A stretch of 64,000 nt of DNA from Myxococcales bacterium. GTDB taxonomy: Bacteria; Myxococcota_A; Polyangia; Polyangiales; Houyiibacteriaceae. Below, one piece after another: positions 56,287 to 64,000 of this stretch. The DNA lies in assembly GCA_029861865.1 (NCBI GenBank), contig JAOTYL010000004.1, forward strand, positions 124,001 through 188,000, in the 5' to 3' direction. How positions within the stretch are numbered: the first letter of the stretch is position 1; every line of letters starts with the position of its first letter. A model generated the notes under the pieces. The model saw only the letters and a list, made by a program, of their open reading frames with translations. It did no database searches and was not told the origin of the DNA. Both the position numbers and the translations under genes were made by a program.

Positions 56287-56931
56287 ATGCCGGGAGGGTT
56301 TTTGATCGTCGAGGACGAGCCTACGCTTGCTCGTACTCTCGCTCGTACTTTCGGCCGTCACGGGCCGGTCGAAGTCGTTCACAACATGGCGGCTGCCCGC
56401 GACAAACTGCGAAACCAGGGCGAATGGACGGGCGTCGTGCTCGATTTGATCCTGCCGGACGGATACGGCTTGGACCTTCTGGCCGAAATTCGCCAGGTTC
56501 ACGGGGCACTCCCAGTTCTGGTGCTCACCGGCGAGCTGAATCGTGATGTGGTCAACAAAGTTCAGACGATGCGCGGCGAATACGTGTGCAAGCCCGCCTC
56601 GGCCGACAACTTGAATCCATTCATTCAGCGGGCGTTGGCGCAAGAGCGGGTCGACGATGCGGCGATCGGCCAGCGGATCGAGCACCTGTCTCGGCAGCTC
56701 AAGCTCACTCGGCGAGAGACCGAGCTCTTGACCCTCTCGGTCGATGGGCTGTCCCGAAAAGAGCTGGCGGAGGAGCTCGGCGTCGCCGAGAACACGGTCA
56801 AGGCCCAAATCCGCTCACTCTTGAAGAAGAGCGGCGCGCGCAGCCTCGCGACACTAGCGCAAAAAGTCATCAAGGGTGCGGCCCACGACAGCATACCCCC
56901 GGGCAGCCCAAATCCAGACGTCACAGGTTGA
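56287..56931 (+). CDS. NarL/LuxR-type response regulator
   Basis: The 214-residue protein is a receiver domain (about 1-120) with LIVEDEP, the phospho-acceptor in VVLDLILPDG (Asp53), Thr in LVLTGE and Lys in VCKPAS. It is followed by a LuxR/GerE helix-turn-helix (about 150-205) with LTRRETELLTLSVDGLSRKE, continuing LAEELGVAENTVKAQIRSLLKKSG. It should bind DNA as a dimer after phosphorylation. The frame extends to 56179, but ATG 56287 puts the family start at residue 3. The overlapping lipoprotein (TTGA) may be its target or partner. Confidence 0.92.
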   Translation: MPGGFLIVEDEPTLARTLARTFGRHGPVEVVHNMAAARDKLRNQGEWTGVVLDLILPDGYGLDLLAEIRQVHGALPVLVLTGELNRDVVNKVQTMRGEYVCKPASADNLNPFIQRALAQERVDDAAIGQRIEHLSRQLKLTRRETELLTLSVDGLSRKELAEELGVAENTVKAQIRSLLKKSGARSLATLAQKVIKGAAHDSIPPGSPNPDVTG

Positions 56932-57482
56932 GCGCTTCTTCTGCGATTTCGGGTTGGACGGTCGCACTCTGGGTGTTGGGACTCGCAGCGTGCACCGAGA
57001 AGGACGGCGTGCCCGAGGTGCCGGCGGAGCTTCCTGCGACAGGCCCGGCCGATCCGTACTCGGACTCGCCTTCGCGTTTTGGGGTCGTGCATCTGCACGC
57101 CGGGTTCAATCCCGATCCGCGCGTGATCGAGGGGACCGCCCTCGGTGAAGTGCCGGCGCGCTCGATTCACCGAAGGTGCACCGGGTGGATCGGCGAGATT
57201 CCCGACTACGTTCTCGCCACCGACACCGCCTTCCTTCGGCTTCACGTGCTCGGGCGTTCCCGCGAGGATGTGTCGCTGGTCGTCCGCAAACCCGATGGGA
57301 GCGTGGTTTGCAACGACGACCGGAATGGCACGCGGGATCCCATGGTTCGATCCGACTTCCCGATCGGCTCCACCCAGATTTGGGTCGGCGTTCCAAGAGA
57401 GGGCGCCACCGCCCTCTACCGCATCGGATTTTCCGAGGTGAGATGGCGCTCGTCGGTGGTTCCGTTGCCCGATCCTTACTAG
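56928..57482 (+). CDS. Lipoprotein with PPC-like domain
   Basis: The roughly 184-residue protein starts at TTG 56928, which overlaps the regulator stop as TTGA. It has a hydrophobic signal segment ending in the lipobox GLAAC. Unusually, the signal has no basic residue, which weakens the start choice. The mature part is a beta-sandwich of about 130 residues with RCTGWIGEIPDYVLATDTAF and strands typical of PPC-like domains from exported bacterial proteins (VRKPDGSVVCNDDRNG is a Ca-type turn). A Cys pair (RCTGW, VVCND) may form a disulphide. It is co-transcribed with the regulator and converges with the methyltransferase (CTAG overlap). Confidence 0.65.
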   Translation: MSASSAISGWTVALWVLGLAACTEKDGVPEVPAELPATGPADPYSDSPSRFGVVHLHAGFNPDPRVIEGTALGEVPARSIHRRCTGWIGEIPDYVLATDTAFLRLHVLGRSREDVSLVVRKPDGSVVCNDDRNGTRDPMVRSDFPIGSTQIWVGVPREGATALYRIGFSEVRWRSSVVPLPDPY

Positions 57483-58081
57483 TCGCGCCCTTTACGGCGC
57501 CATAGGGCAAGGCGTTCTTTGCCCTCTCGTCCGGGGTGTGTTTGCTCGGCTTCGGTCACTTCCAGCAGCTCGAATCCGTCCGCGATCAGTCCTCGGACCA
57601 GGTCGGTGTTGACAGGCCACGGAGGGCCCGACGCATCGGCAGGAATCGGATCCACGTACGGAAAGAGCAGGGTAGCGAGCAGACCATTCGGCTTCACCAA
57701 GCGCGACATGATTCGAGCCCACACCTCTCGTTCTCCTGGGTCGAGCGCGCAGAAGAAGGTGTAGTCCCAAACGAAGTCGAAGGGATGGGTTGGGTGATAC
57801 TCGAAGAAATCGCCCACTTCGTAGGTGACCCTACCGGGAAGGTCTTTGTAGCTCTCCGCGAACGTGGCCCGTGCCTCGCTCGAAACGTCCAGACCTATCA
57901 CCTCGCGATCGCTGTCGGCTAGGGTGGCGAGATCGTAGCCCGCACCACAACCGGGTACAAAGATTCGCCCCGAGGGGACGCGCCCTTCAGCCAGCAAGCG
58001 TTGGAGCGCGGGTGGGGACTGCCCCTCATCCCAAGGCGTGACACGTTTTTTCCAAGCGTCTTCCCAATCGACCGGTGCCAA
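57479..58081 (-). CDS. TPMT-family SAM-dependent methyltransferase
   Basis: The 200-residue protein has the class I methyltransferase core with the SAM-binding motif VPGCGAGYDLATLA (about 43-56), then VIGLDVSSEA and GDFFEYHP. The N terminus (DWEDAWKKRVTPWDEGQSPP) is typical of the thiopurine S-methyltransferase-like branch, which also includes thiocyanate/halide and tellurite methyltransferases. The physiological substrate is not known. It is the last gene of otsA-otsB-cysQ-methyltransferase, 3 bp after cysQ. Start ATG 58081. Confidence 0.86.
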   Translation of the reverse strand: MAPVDWEDAWKKRVTPWDEGQSPPALQRLLAEGRVPSGRIFVPGCGAGYDLATLADSDREVIGLDVSSEARATFAESYKDLPGRVTYEVGDFFEYHPTHPFDFVWDYTFFCALDPGEREVWARIMSRLVKPNGLLATLLFPYVDPIPADASGPPWPVNTDLVRGLIADGFELLEVTEAEQTHPGREGKERLALWRRKGRD

Positions 58082-58084
58082 TCC

Positions 58085-58930
58085 TCACTCCCCTTCGATC
58101 AAGCCAACTCGTCGAGCAACCTGGCGTACGACCGGCAAGACGGCATCATACGCAGCTGCATTGCAGGCCAATATGCCGCGGTCGTTTCGCATGTCGATGC
58201 CACCATACCGATAAGCGCGACCGTCGAGATCGCTAAAGCGCCCGCCCGCAGCCTTCAAGACCGCCTCGGGGCCGCATGCATCCCACTGGCTCGATTTGCT
58301 CGACATGTGAACATACAAATCTGCCCGCTGCTCCGCAATGAGACCGATCTTGAGCCCGACCGAGCCGCTTCTCGTTTCTTGCGTGATGCCGAGCTTCTTC
58401 ATCACCTCGTCGATCCTCTTGCCACGATGCGAGCGCGAAACCACGAGCTCGAGATCCCGAGGGTCATCGACGTTGCTTACCAGCAGCTCCCTTCGCTCAC
58501 CACGTTGTTCGAGATACGCTCCGGCGCCCACCACGCCGGCGTAGAGCTTGTCGTGCTCGGGCTGGTAAACGACTCCGAGCGTGGACACGCCGTCGACCGC
58601 TAAGCCCAGCATCACGGCGAATTCCCCGTTTTTGGCGATGAACTCTTTGGTGCCATCGAGCGGATCTACATACCAACATCGACCTCCGCGAAGCCCATCG
58701 CTCTTGTCTTCGGTCTCCTCAGCCACCACTCCATCGGTGGGGAAGGCGTTGCGCAGCTCCTTGACGATGTACGTGTTGGCGCGTGTGTCGGCCTCGGTCA
58801 CAGGATCGGACTTGGTCTTGTATGCGACGCTGAAGTCCGTCGCGTAGACGTCTAGGACGATGACGCCCGCCCGCCTCGCGATGCGCACCGCTTCTCGAAG
58901 CTCTCTTTCGAGCATACCCGGCTCTACCAC
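58085..58930 (-). CDS. cysQ: 3'(2'),5'-bisphosphate nucleotidase
   Basis: The 281-residue protein is of the Mg2+-dependent, Li+-sensitive phosphatase fold. It has SDPVTEADTRAN (about 41-52), Glu in VAEETED, the signature YVDPLDGTKEFI (about 87-98) and the second Asp in SSQWDACGPEAVLKAAGG (about 214-231). It removes 3'-phosphate from PAP(S), as in sulfate assimilation, or acts on a related inositol phosphate. TKEF and the C-terminal form favour CysQ. The start GTG 58930 or ATG 58915 are both possible. It is part of the otsA-otsB-cysQ-methyltransferase operon. Confidence 0.9.
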   Translation of the reverse strand: MVEPGMLERELREAVRIARRAGVIVLDVYATDFSVAYKTKSDPVTEADTRANTYIVKELRNAFPTDGVVAEETEDKSDGLRGGRCWYVDPLDGTKEFIAKNGEFAVMLGLAVDGVSTLGVVYQPEHDKLYAGVVGAGAYLEQRGERRELLVSNVDDPRDLELVVSRSHRGKRIDEVMKKLGITQETRSGSVGLKIGLIAEQRADLYVHMSSKSSQWDACGPEAVLKAAGGRFSDLDGRAYRYGGIDMRNDRGILACNAAAYDAVLPVVRQVARRVGLIEGE

Positions 58931-58956
58931 GGGATGTTGGTTGGGCCCACCACCGG

Positions 58957-59715
58957 TCAGACGAGGCGATGCGAAAGTTCCGCAAGCAGTTGGGCGACCT
59001 CGCTCGCGCTCTCGATCACGACCATCGACTCGCTCGGGGGCTTCGGCTTCTCAGCTGAAAGAACGAATGCGCCGATGCCGTGGTTGTTTGCAAACTCGAT
59101 CGCGGGGACATCGGTTACGTCATCGCCGGCGAAGAATACACTTCGCGCTCCGCTGCGCTCGAAGATCTGCCGTAGCGCCTCGCCCTTGTCGAATGAGAGC
59201 GCCTCGGCTTCTCGGACACAGCGCCCTTTTCGCACGTGTAGCCCCAATCTGGTGGCGAGCTCCTCCGCCTCGTCGAGGAGCCTGTTGGCTCGGTCGGGGT
59301 CGGTTTCCGCGATTGCGCGCACGTGCACCGCGACAGCTCGTGGCTTGTACTCGACGAACGCATCTTCGGCGTGGTCACGCACCCACTCTCTGAAACGTGC
59401 AAGCGCAAGCTCGTGCTCCTCGGCGAGCTTTCGCTCTCGAGGTTGTTCGCTTGGGCCGAGCACGAGGCCGCCATGCTCCACGCCGCGCCAGATTCCATCG
59501 AGCCGTTCCATGCGTGAGAGGGACTCGAGGTCGCGACCGGTGATCAGGGCTACCTCCACCGTGGATGCCGAGGCGAGCACCTTCAGAAGTTCCAGCGTTT
59601 GTGGCGGAATCATAGCCTCGTCGGGGTCTCGAACGATGGGAGCGAGGGTGCCGTCGACGTCCAGGGCTACCAGAAGTGGGCGATCGAGGGCCACCAGGTC
59701 GTCGACGAGACTCAA
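58957..59715 (-). CDS. otsB: Trehalose-6-phosphate phosphatase
   Basis: The 252-residue HAD-family protein has motif I DVDGTLAPIV (nucleophile Asp19, acid Asp21), motif II ITGRD, and motif III/IV Lys in FDKGEAL and FAGDDVTD. The cap of the trehalose-phosphatase type lies between. It dephosphorylates trehalose-6-phosphate from OtsA. It starts with TTG 59715 overlapping the otsA stop (TTGA), so translation is coupled. cysQ follows after 26 bp. Confidence 0.94.
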   Translation of the reverse strand: MSLVDDLVALDRPLLVALDVDGTLAPIVRDPDEAMIPPQTLELLKVLASASTVEVALITGRDLESLSRMERLDGIWRGVEHGGLVLGPSEQPRERKLAEEHELALARFREWVRDHAEDAFVEYKPRAVAVHVRAIAETDPDRANRLLDEAEELATRLGLHVRKGRCVREAEALSFDKGEALRQIFERSGARSVFFAGDDVTDVPAIEFANNHGIGAFVLSAEKPKPPSESMVVIESASEVAQLLAELSHRLV

Positions 59716-61103
59716 ACTCCCTCCAACTCAGCAATGTGTTTGTCCGCCCAACGATGAACATCGAGCCGCCTGACCTCCGCCCGCAACGCTCTCATGCGCT
59801 TGCGTATTTCGGCGCGCTTCATGTGGAGCGCGCGGTACACGGCGTCGGTCATCGCTCCGACGTCGTAGGGATTCACCAGCACGGCAGCCTCGAGGTGCTT
59901 GGCAGCACCCGCGAACTCGCTCAACACGAGCACACCCTCCTCGTCGGTCCGGGCGGCGGCGTACTCGTGCGCGACCAAGTTCATGCCGTCACGAAGCGGC
60001 GTGACCCAGGCGACGTCCGCCGCGCGATAATGCGCGAAAAGCGCCCGCTGACCCAGGTTGCGATAGAGATAGTGGATCGGAATGCGGCCCGTCTCAGAGT
60101 ACCGTCCGTTGATGTCGCCTACCATTCGGTCGATTTCTTCTTTGAGATCGGCATACGCCTTCACATCGGTACGACTGGGGACCATGATCTGGATTAGTGC
60201 GTACCGCTTCCGCGCCGAGCGCTCCCGACGAAGCAAGCCCTCGAAGGCGGCTAGACGTTCGGGGATCCCCTTGGTGTAGTCGAGTCGATCCACACTGAGG
60301 ATCAACTGGCGGTTGCCCATCGTCTGACGAATCCTGCCGACCTCACGTTCGACATCCGGTTCGATCGCAAGCGCCTCGAGGTCGTGTATCGGTACTCCGA
60401 TCGGCGCAGCGATGGTCTTCACCGTGCGGCTGTGATGTCGAATCGTATTTCGAGAAATCCGATGCGGCGTGAATCGCTCAACACAATGGCGAAAATGCTC
60501 GGCGTACTCGGGAAGGTGAAAGCCGAGAAGGTCCGCGCCGAGCAACCCTTCGAGGATCTCTTCGCGCCAGGGAAGGATGCCGAACGTGTCGGGCGACGGC
60601 CAGGGTATGTGGCAGAACCAGCCGACGCGTGCCTTCGGGCGCTTGGCGCGAATGAAGCCCGGGACGAGCATCAAGTGGTAGTCCTGCACCCAGATCAGGT
60701 CGGATGGGTTGCTAGTCGAGAGCGTGACGTCGGCGAACTCGCGATTGGCGCTGACATAACTGGCCCATGGCGCGCTGCCTACGCGAATCGTCGGCCGGAA
60801 GCCATGAAGCAGCGGCCAGAGCACCGCGTTTGAAACGCCCTCGTAAAAGCCCCGTTCCTCGGAGCGCTTGAGCGCGATGTGCGCGAGATCGTACTCGAGC
60901 TGAGGCGCGGGCACCGTGATCGCGTCGAAGTCTTTGGCTTGCTTCGCGCTGACCCACACACCGCCGCGCTTTTGCAGCACAGGGTCGAGCGCGGCGACCA
61001 GACCGCCCGCCGAGCGAACCCAACGCTCTTTGCCGCGCGTCGCTTCGTGACGATAAGGGCCCCGGTTCGATACCACCACCAGCTTTCGACTCTTCTTCGC
61101 CAT
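59712..61103 (-). CDS. otsA: Trehalose-6-phosphate synthase
   Basis: The 463-residue GT20 enzyme has the family signatures [63 protein letters not shown], and [14 protein letters not shown]. These bind UDP-glucose and glucose-6-phosphate to form trehalose-6-phosphate. ATG 61103 is preceded by TATGCT, 8 nt upstream, so the operon may begin leaderless. It leads otsB, cysQ and the methyltransferase. Trehalose protects against osmotic or desiccation stress. Confidence 0.96.
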   Translation of the reverse strand: MAKKSRKLVVVSNRGPYRHEATRGKERWVRSAGGLVAALDPVLQKRGGVWVSAKQAKDFDAITVPAPQLEYDLAHIALKRSEERGFYEGVSNAVLWPLLHGFRPTIRVGSAPWASYVSANREFADVTLSTSNPSDLIWVQDYHLMLVPGFIRAKRPKARVGWFCHIPWPSPDTFGILPWREEILEGLLGADLLGFHLPEYAEHFRHCVERFTPHRISRNTIRHHSRTVKTIAAPIGVPIHDLEALAIEPDVEREVGRIRQTMGNRQLILSVDRLDYTKGIPERLAAFEGLLRRERSARKRYALIQIMVPSRTDVKAYADLKEEIDRMVGDINGRYSETGRIPIHYLYRNLGQRALFAHYRAADVAWVTPLRDGMNLVAHEYAAARTDEEGVLVLSEFAGAAKHLEAAVLVNPYDVGAMTDAVYRALHMKRAEIRKRMRALRAEVRRLDVHRWADKHIAELEGV

Positions 61104-61111
61104 CCGGTGGG

Positions 61112-61117
61112 AGCATA
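61112..61117 (-). promoter_or_regulatory. -10 box TATGCT, otsAB operon, likely leaderless start
   Basis: TATGCT on the minus strand ends 8 nt before the ATG of otsA (61103). There is no ribosome-binding site between. Confidence 0.45.
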
Positions 61118-61159
61118 GCAGGATCGACCCTGCGTCGGATTTCTGGTACCCGTTTCTTC

Positions 61160-61660
61160 ATGGGCAACGACCCTGCACAGTTTCTTCAGGGACGTACGCG
61201 CGAAACGCAGATTCGCCGCGATGCGAGGGGTCGTTGGTTCAATGGTGAGGATCGCATCGATCACCCAAACTTGGCCCGTTCATTCGATGGTTGGGTCGAT
61301 CGCGCAGAGGACGGACGTTTCTGCCTCAGCAACTCGATCAACTGGGCCTATGTCGAAATTGAAGGCCCCGCGTACTTCGTCAAAGACGTCAGCACGACAA
61401 ATGACCAAGTCACCCTTCACCTGTCGGGCGGACTCGACGAAACGCTCGACCCGGAGTCGCTTCGACAGGGGCCCGAAGGTGCGCTGTGGTGTACGGTTCG
61501 GGAGGGGCGATGCCCGGCCCGGTTTGACAATCATGCGGTCAGTAAGATGTCAGACGTCGTGGGCGAAGACGACGACGGCGTATACCTGCAAATCGGGGCG
61601 CAGAAAGTCCGTCCGCCCGAGGTCCCGGATCCACTTTCGCTCGGCTTGGAAAAGCGCTAG
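61160..61660 (+). CDS. Conserved soluble protein of unknown function
   Basis: The 166-residue protein has no signal peptide or membrane helix. It begins with a short segment (FLQGRTRETQIRRDARGRWF) followed by a region rich in Asp and Asn (NGEDRIDHPNLARSFDGWV, about 28-46) and strands, somewhat like DUF1285-type proteins, in which a Trp/Gly start precedes an Asp-Gly-Arg-Phe repeat. I am not sure of this family. It is divergent from otsA with 56 bp between, and 9 bp from the TlpA-type gene on the same strand, so the two may be co-transcribed. Confidence 0.6.
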   Translation: MGNDPAQFLQGRTRETQIRRDARGRWFNGEDRIDHPNLARSFDGWVDRAEDGRFCLSNSINWAYVEIEGPAYFVKDVSTTNDQVTLHLSGGLDETLDPESLRQGPEGALWCTVREGRCPARFDNHAVSKMSDVVGEDDDGVYLQIGAQKVRPPEVPDPLSLGLEKR

Positions 61661-61669
61661 GCCTCACCG

Positions 61670-62278
61670 ATGACGCGACGGGAGCTCATCGCCACGGTCA
61701 TCGTGGCCGCGATCGCCTTTCCCCTGGTATTCGCTTTTGCGGGTGCGGTCGCTGATGCACGTGCGAGGGCTATCGAGGCGCCTTTTCGTGCGATCCTCGG
61801 CAACGCGCGCTTCGAGGAGCTGATGGATGGCCAGGGTGGGGTTCCGCATTACCTCGGCGCATCGCTCCTCGCCCCCGACTTCACGTTGCCCGAGCAGTCC
61901 GGCGGCGAATGGAAGCTCTCCGACCAGCGCGGAAAGGTCGTCGTAATGAACTTCTGGACGGTGACCTGTCGTCCGTGCATCCAGGAGATGCCGACGATCG
62001 AGCTCCTCGCCGACATCACCAAGGATTGGGGTGATGTCGAGGTCGTTACCGTGTCGACGGACCGTAACTGGGCGGAGGTGGAGGCCATCATCCCGAAAAA
62101 CTCGAGGATCACCAGCCTTCTCGACGCTGAACGGGAAGTCGTCACCGACGCATTTGGTACCAAGCTCTTCCCCGAGACCTGGATCATCGACAAAGGCGGG
62201 CTCGTTCGTCTTCGCTTCGATGGTGCCTTCGATTGGGCGAGCCCCATCGCGCTCGACCTGATCCGTGCGTATCGCTGA
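61670..62278 (+). CDS. Membrane-anchored thioredoxin-like protein (TlpA/ResA type)
   Basis: The 202-residue protein has an N-terminal membrane anchor (about 8-28) and a thioredoxin-like domain (about 65-200) with the active-site TCRPC (Cys100, Cys103) and LAPDFTLPEQSGGEWKLSDQ before the first strand, as in TlpA/ResA/CcmG. Such proteins reduce apocytochrome c or other periplasmic disulphides. It converges with ccmB over 3 bp. The nearness to ccmA/ccmB supports a cytochrome c role, though they are on the opposite strand. Confidence 0.85.
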   Translation: MTRRELIATVIVAAIAFPLVFAFAGAVADARARAIEAPFRAILGNARFEELMDGQGGVPHYLGASLLAPDFTLPEQSGGEWKLSDQRGKVVVMNFWTVTCRPCIQEMPTIELLADITKDWGDVEVVTVSTDRNWAEVEAIIPKNSRITSLLDAEREVVTDAFGTKLFPETWIIDKGGLVRLRFDGAFDWASPIALDLIRAYR

Positions 62279-62281
62279 GGC

Positions 62282-62962
62282 CTAGGCCTCGGCGAGGAGA
62301 TAACGAGACACCCATAGGCCGAAGCCTATGAAGAGCAGGTCGAACGCAGCGAGGATCCGCATCCAGCCAAGCACCTCGGGCAGGGACGCACCAGCAAAGA
62401 GCTCTCGGGTCGCCACGGCCGCAGCGAGAAGGGCGGGTGCGACCAGCGGAAACACCAAGACACTCAGCATCAGGTCCCGAGCCCGAGTCCGAATCCCCAC
62501 CGCAGAAAACAACGTGGCCGTCGCGACGAATCCGACCGAACCGAGAAATACGAGAGCGATCAGGGGTAGCAGCTTGTCGTTCGGATCGATTTGAAAGAAC
62601 ACGAGGCAAAGCGGCACCAGGAGCAGCTCGACGACGAACAATAGAACCAGCGCGCTGAGCGACTTCCCGATGTAGATCGATGCCCGCGGAATCGGCGCGA
62701 GCAGCATGCCGAAAATCGCGTCGTTCTCGCGCTCGAGGGACCAGCTTCGACCGATCAAGAGGATTCCGCAGAAGAGAATCGAGATCCAGAGCACACCCGG
62801 AGCGATGTTTGGGGCGCTAACCGGGTCGGTGTAGAACGCGAGCGAACCGAGGGTCACCACCAGCACCGCAAAGAGCCCGGTGGACGTCAGGATCTCTTTG
62901 GTCCGGAGCTCGAGCCTGAGATCCTTGAGCGCGACCAACCATGCGGGGCGTAGTGTCTTCAC
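62282..62962 (-). CDS. ccmB: Heme exporter protein CcmB
   Basis: The 226-residue membrane protein has six hydrophobic helices and the CcmB signature region WSLERENDAIFGMLLAPIPR, followed by the SLSALV segment. With CcmA it forms the ABC transporter that acts on CcmE-heme during cytochrome c maturation. The frame is open to 63232 but that part is antisense-free only within ccmA. GTG 62962 is chosen because it overlaps the ccmA stop as GTGA. CcmC and later ccm genes are not downstream; the tlpA-like gene is convergent instead. Confidence 0.87.
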   Translation of the reverse strand: MKTLRPAWLVALKDLRLELRTKEILTSTGLFAVLVVTLGSLAFYTDPVSAPNIAPGVLWISILFCGILLIGRSWSLERENDAIFGMLLAPIPRASIYIGKSLSALVLLFVVELLLVPLCLVFFQIDPNDKLLPLIALVFLGSVGFVATATLFSAVGIRTRARDLMLSVLVFPLVAPALLAAAVATRELFAGASLPEVLGWMRILAAFDLLFIGFGLWVSRYLLAEA

Positions 62963-63615
62963 GAGCTCCGCTCCACGATTCTGCCTCGGTCCATGTGGAG
63001 CACCTGATCGGCGACCCTCTTCGCAAAGCCTAGTTCGTGGCTCACTACGATTACGATAGCGCCGTCCTGCTTTTCCTGTTCGATCAGACGAAGCAGCGCT
63101 TGGGCCGACTGCACATCGAGACCCGTCGAGGGTTCGTCCATCAAGAGAAGGCGCGGCTCGTGCAGCAAAGCGCGCGCGATGGCAACCCGCTGCGCTTGCC
63201 CACGAGAGTACGTCCGCAAGGGGCGGTTCCAATACTCGAAGAGCGAGAGTGCTTCTCCGAGATCGGTGGCGCGTTTGTCGGCGTAGGGGATGCCTTGAAG
63301 CTTTGCCGCCAAGACCAGGTTCTCATGGCCGCTGAGTCCAGGGTAGAGCTGAAGCTGATGCGCGACGAAGCCGATCCTTCCACGCAAGTCGTCGGTTCGG
63401 TCGGTTCCATATGCGCCGTATCGAATGTCCCCACGTGTTGGGTGCGCGAGCAACGCGAGCAACCAAAGGAGCGTCGACTTTCCAGAACCGTTCGCGCCCT
63501 GAACGACCGTCACCGTGCCCCGCGCGAAGCTCAGGTCCACCCCCGCGAGCGCCAACGTCGGGCCGTAGGACTTTGCGAGACCCGTGACGGCGACTTCTTC
63601 GAAATCCAGCTTCAC
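62959..63615 (-). CDS. ccmA: ABC transporter ATP-binding protein CcmA
   Basis: The 218-residue ATPase has Walker A GANGSGKST (about 39-47), signature YSRGQAQRVAIARAL, Walker B LLLMDEPSTGLD and the switch His in VVSHE. The Ser-Arg-Gly-Gln signature, with Arg in place of Gly-Gly, is seen in CcmA proteins. It powers heme handling with CcmB in cytochrome c maturation. Start GTG 63615. It follows hemW by 11 bp and overlaps ccmB by 4 bp, so hemW-ccmA-ccmB may be one transcript. Confidence 0.88.
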   Translation of the reverse strand: MKLDFEEVAVTGLAKSYGPTLALAGVDLSFARGTVTVVQGANGSGKSTLLWLLALLAHPTRGDIRYGAYGTDRTDDLRGRIGFVAHQLQLYPGLSGHENLVLAAKLQGIPYADKRATDLGEALSLFEYWNRPLRTYSRGQAQRVAIARALLHEPRLLLMDEPSTGLDVQSAQALLRLIEQEKQDGAIVIVVSHELGFAKRVADQVLHMDRGRIVERSS

Positions 63616-63626
63616 CGCTTCGCAGT

Positions 63627-64000
63627 CTAGAACAAGTCTCGGACAATACCGTCAAGTTTCAGCCAGCGATCGTGCGGAACACGAAGCCAGTCACCATCCT
63701 GGACGAGATCTCCCTTCTGCATGGCGAGCTCGAGATCGCGCTCACGCCCTACCCGCGGGTCTCGGCCGGCACGCCGTTGCGTCGCGACCAAGTCGGTGCC
63801 TCGTGCCGTCCGCAGTCCCAGCATGAGCGCTTCGCGCACGATTTCGTCGGGGCCGAGGTTCTCGGTTTCGGTCCGATGTGTCGGGTGTGCGAGATATCGC
63901 TGCGGGATAGGCTCGTTCCGCCAGCGAAAGGCGTCTCCCGGTCCGCGGTCGAGGCAGCCGACCGCGGCAGCGCCGAGCCCCACGTAAGCGCCACCTCGCC
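63627..64000 (-). CDS. HemW/HemN-like radical SAM protein, 3' part only
   Basis: The 5' part lies beyond the window. The visible C-terminal 123 residues, read in the frame open to the edge, start with GGAYVGLGAAAVG and continue with FRWRNEPIPQRYL and ENLGPDEIVREALMLGLRTA, then a winged-helix-like end. This matches the C-terminal region of HemW-type, coproporphyrinogen-III-oxidase-like enzymes, where YxGLGxGA and the LRT segment are conserved. HemW is a heme chaperone of the radical SAM family, consistent with ccmAB next to it. The radical SAM CxxxCxxC is not in the window, so the family cannot be proven here. Confidence 0.72.
   Translation of the reverse strand, partial: RGGAYVGLGAAAVGCLDRGPGDAFRWRNEPIPQRYLAHPTHRTETENLGPDEIVREALMLGLRTARGTDLVATQRRAGRDPRVGRERDLELAMQKGDLVQDGDWLRVPHDRWLKLDGIVRDLF

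Noticed and set aside
62963-63232. N-terminal extension of ccmB
   Set aside because: It lies inside ccmA in another frame; GTG 62962 gives the usual CcmB length and a GTGA overlap.

Overview
The window is 64 kb of high-GC bacterial chromosome, densely coded on both strands. It contains no rRNA, tRNA, CRISPR array, prophage or transposase gene that I can recognise. Several features point to a Myxococcota (former Deltaproteobacteria) genome of the Polyangia/Sandaracinus kind: many lipoproteins, two giant metzincin-like lipoproteins, a Cys-rich lipoprotein, an AgmX/PglI-type C-terminal domain, a receiver/DUF4388-like/TPR signalling protein, a receptor-type kinase with Hpt domain, and an FHA-secretion-ATPase fusion. 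This placement is inferred from gene content, not from a search.

Layout. 1-7.5 kb: the end of a HerA-type ATPase, a VOC/methylmalonyl-CoA-epimerase-like protein, trpS, a lipoprotein, a large receiver-TPR protein and an SCP2 protein. 7.6-14.6 kb: a chemoreceptor, tatB-tatC, a response regulator with an SDR enzyme, a lipoprotein, a PEGA-like membrane protein and an ABC-2 exporter pair. 14.6-26.2 kb: gyrB, a hybrid histidine kinase, an inositol-monophosphatase-like enzyme, a two-gene acyl-CoA carboxylase operon and a diguanylate cyclase. 26.3-35.2 kb: two tandem giant lipoprotein metalloproteases. 35.3-40.3 kb: a pyruvate (or branched-chain) dehydrogenase E1alpha-E1beta-E2 operon and an FAD-linked oxidase. 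40.4-46.4 kb: a Cys-rich lipoprotein, a VWA lipoprotein and a membrane protein/GT39 glycosyltransferase pair. 46.4-53.5 kb: phosphatidylserine synthase, a secreted unknown, a MoaD-MoaE fusion, an M16 peptidase, a parvulin foldase, an AgmX-like protein and class I fructose bisphosphatase. 53.6-57.5 kb: an EAL phosphodiesterase, an FHA protein with a degenerate CpaF-type ATPase, a LuxR-type regulator and a lipoprotein. 57.5-61.1 kb: the operon otsA-otsB-cysQ-methyltransferase. 61.2-64 kb: an unknown protein, a TlpA-type thioredoxin, ccmB, ccmA and the end of hemW.

How the parts fit. Carbon metabolism is represented by the acyl-CoA carboxylase plus the epimerase-like gene (propionate/methylmalonate or acyl-chain use), E1/E2 of a 2-oxoacid dehydrogenase, fructose bisphosphatase and trehalose synthesis. 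Envelope biogenesis is represented by Tat, a PpiD/SurA-like foldase, PssA, the GT39 enzyme and cytochrome c maturation. c-di-GMP turnover is represented by one GGDEF and one EAL protein.

Three genome-scale patterns stand out. First, at least twelve genes have a TAnnnT box ending only 6-9 nt before the start codon and no Shine-Dalgarno, which suggests widespread leaderless transcription. This pattern decided several starts. Second, of thirteen convergent gene pairs, ten end within 4 nt of each other or overlap. The only three with more than 60 bp between them each hold a dispersed inverted-repeat element abutting a TAG stop codon. Third, a TIR-bounded element occurs twice in opposite orientation, once with a 52-bp insert whose core also occurs alone elsewhere in the window.
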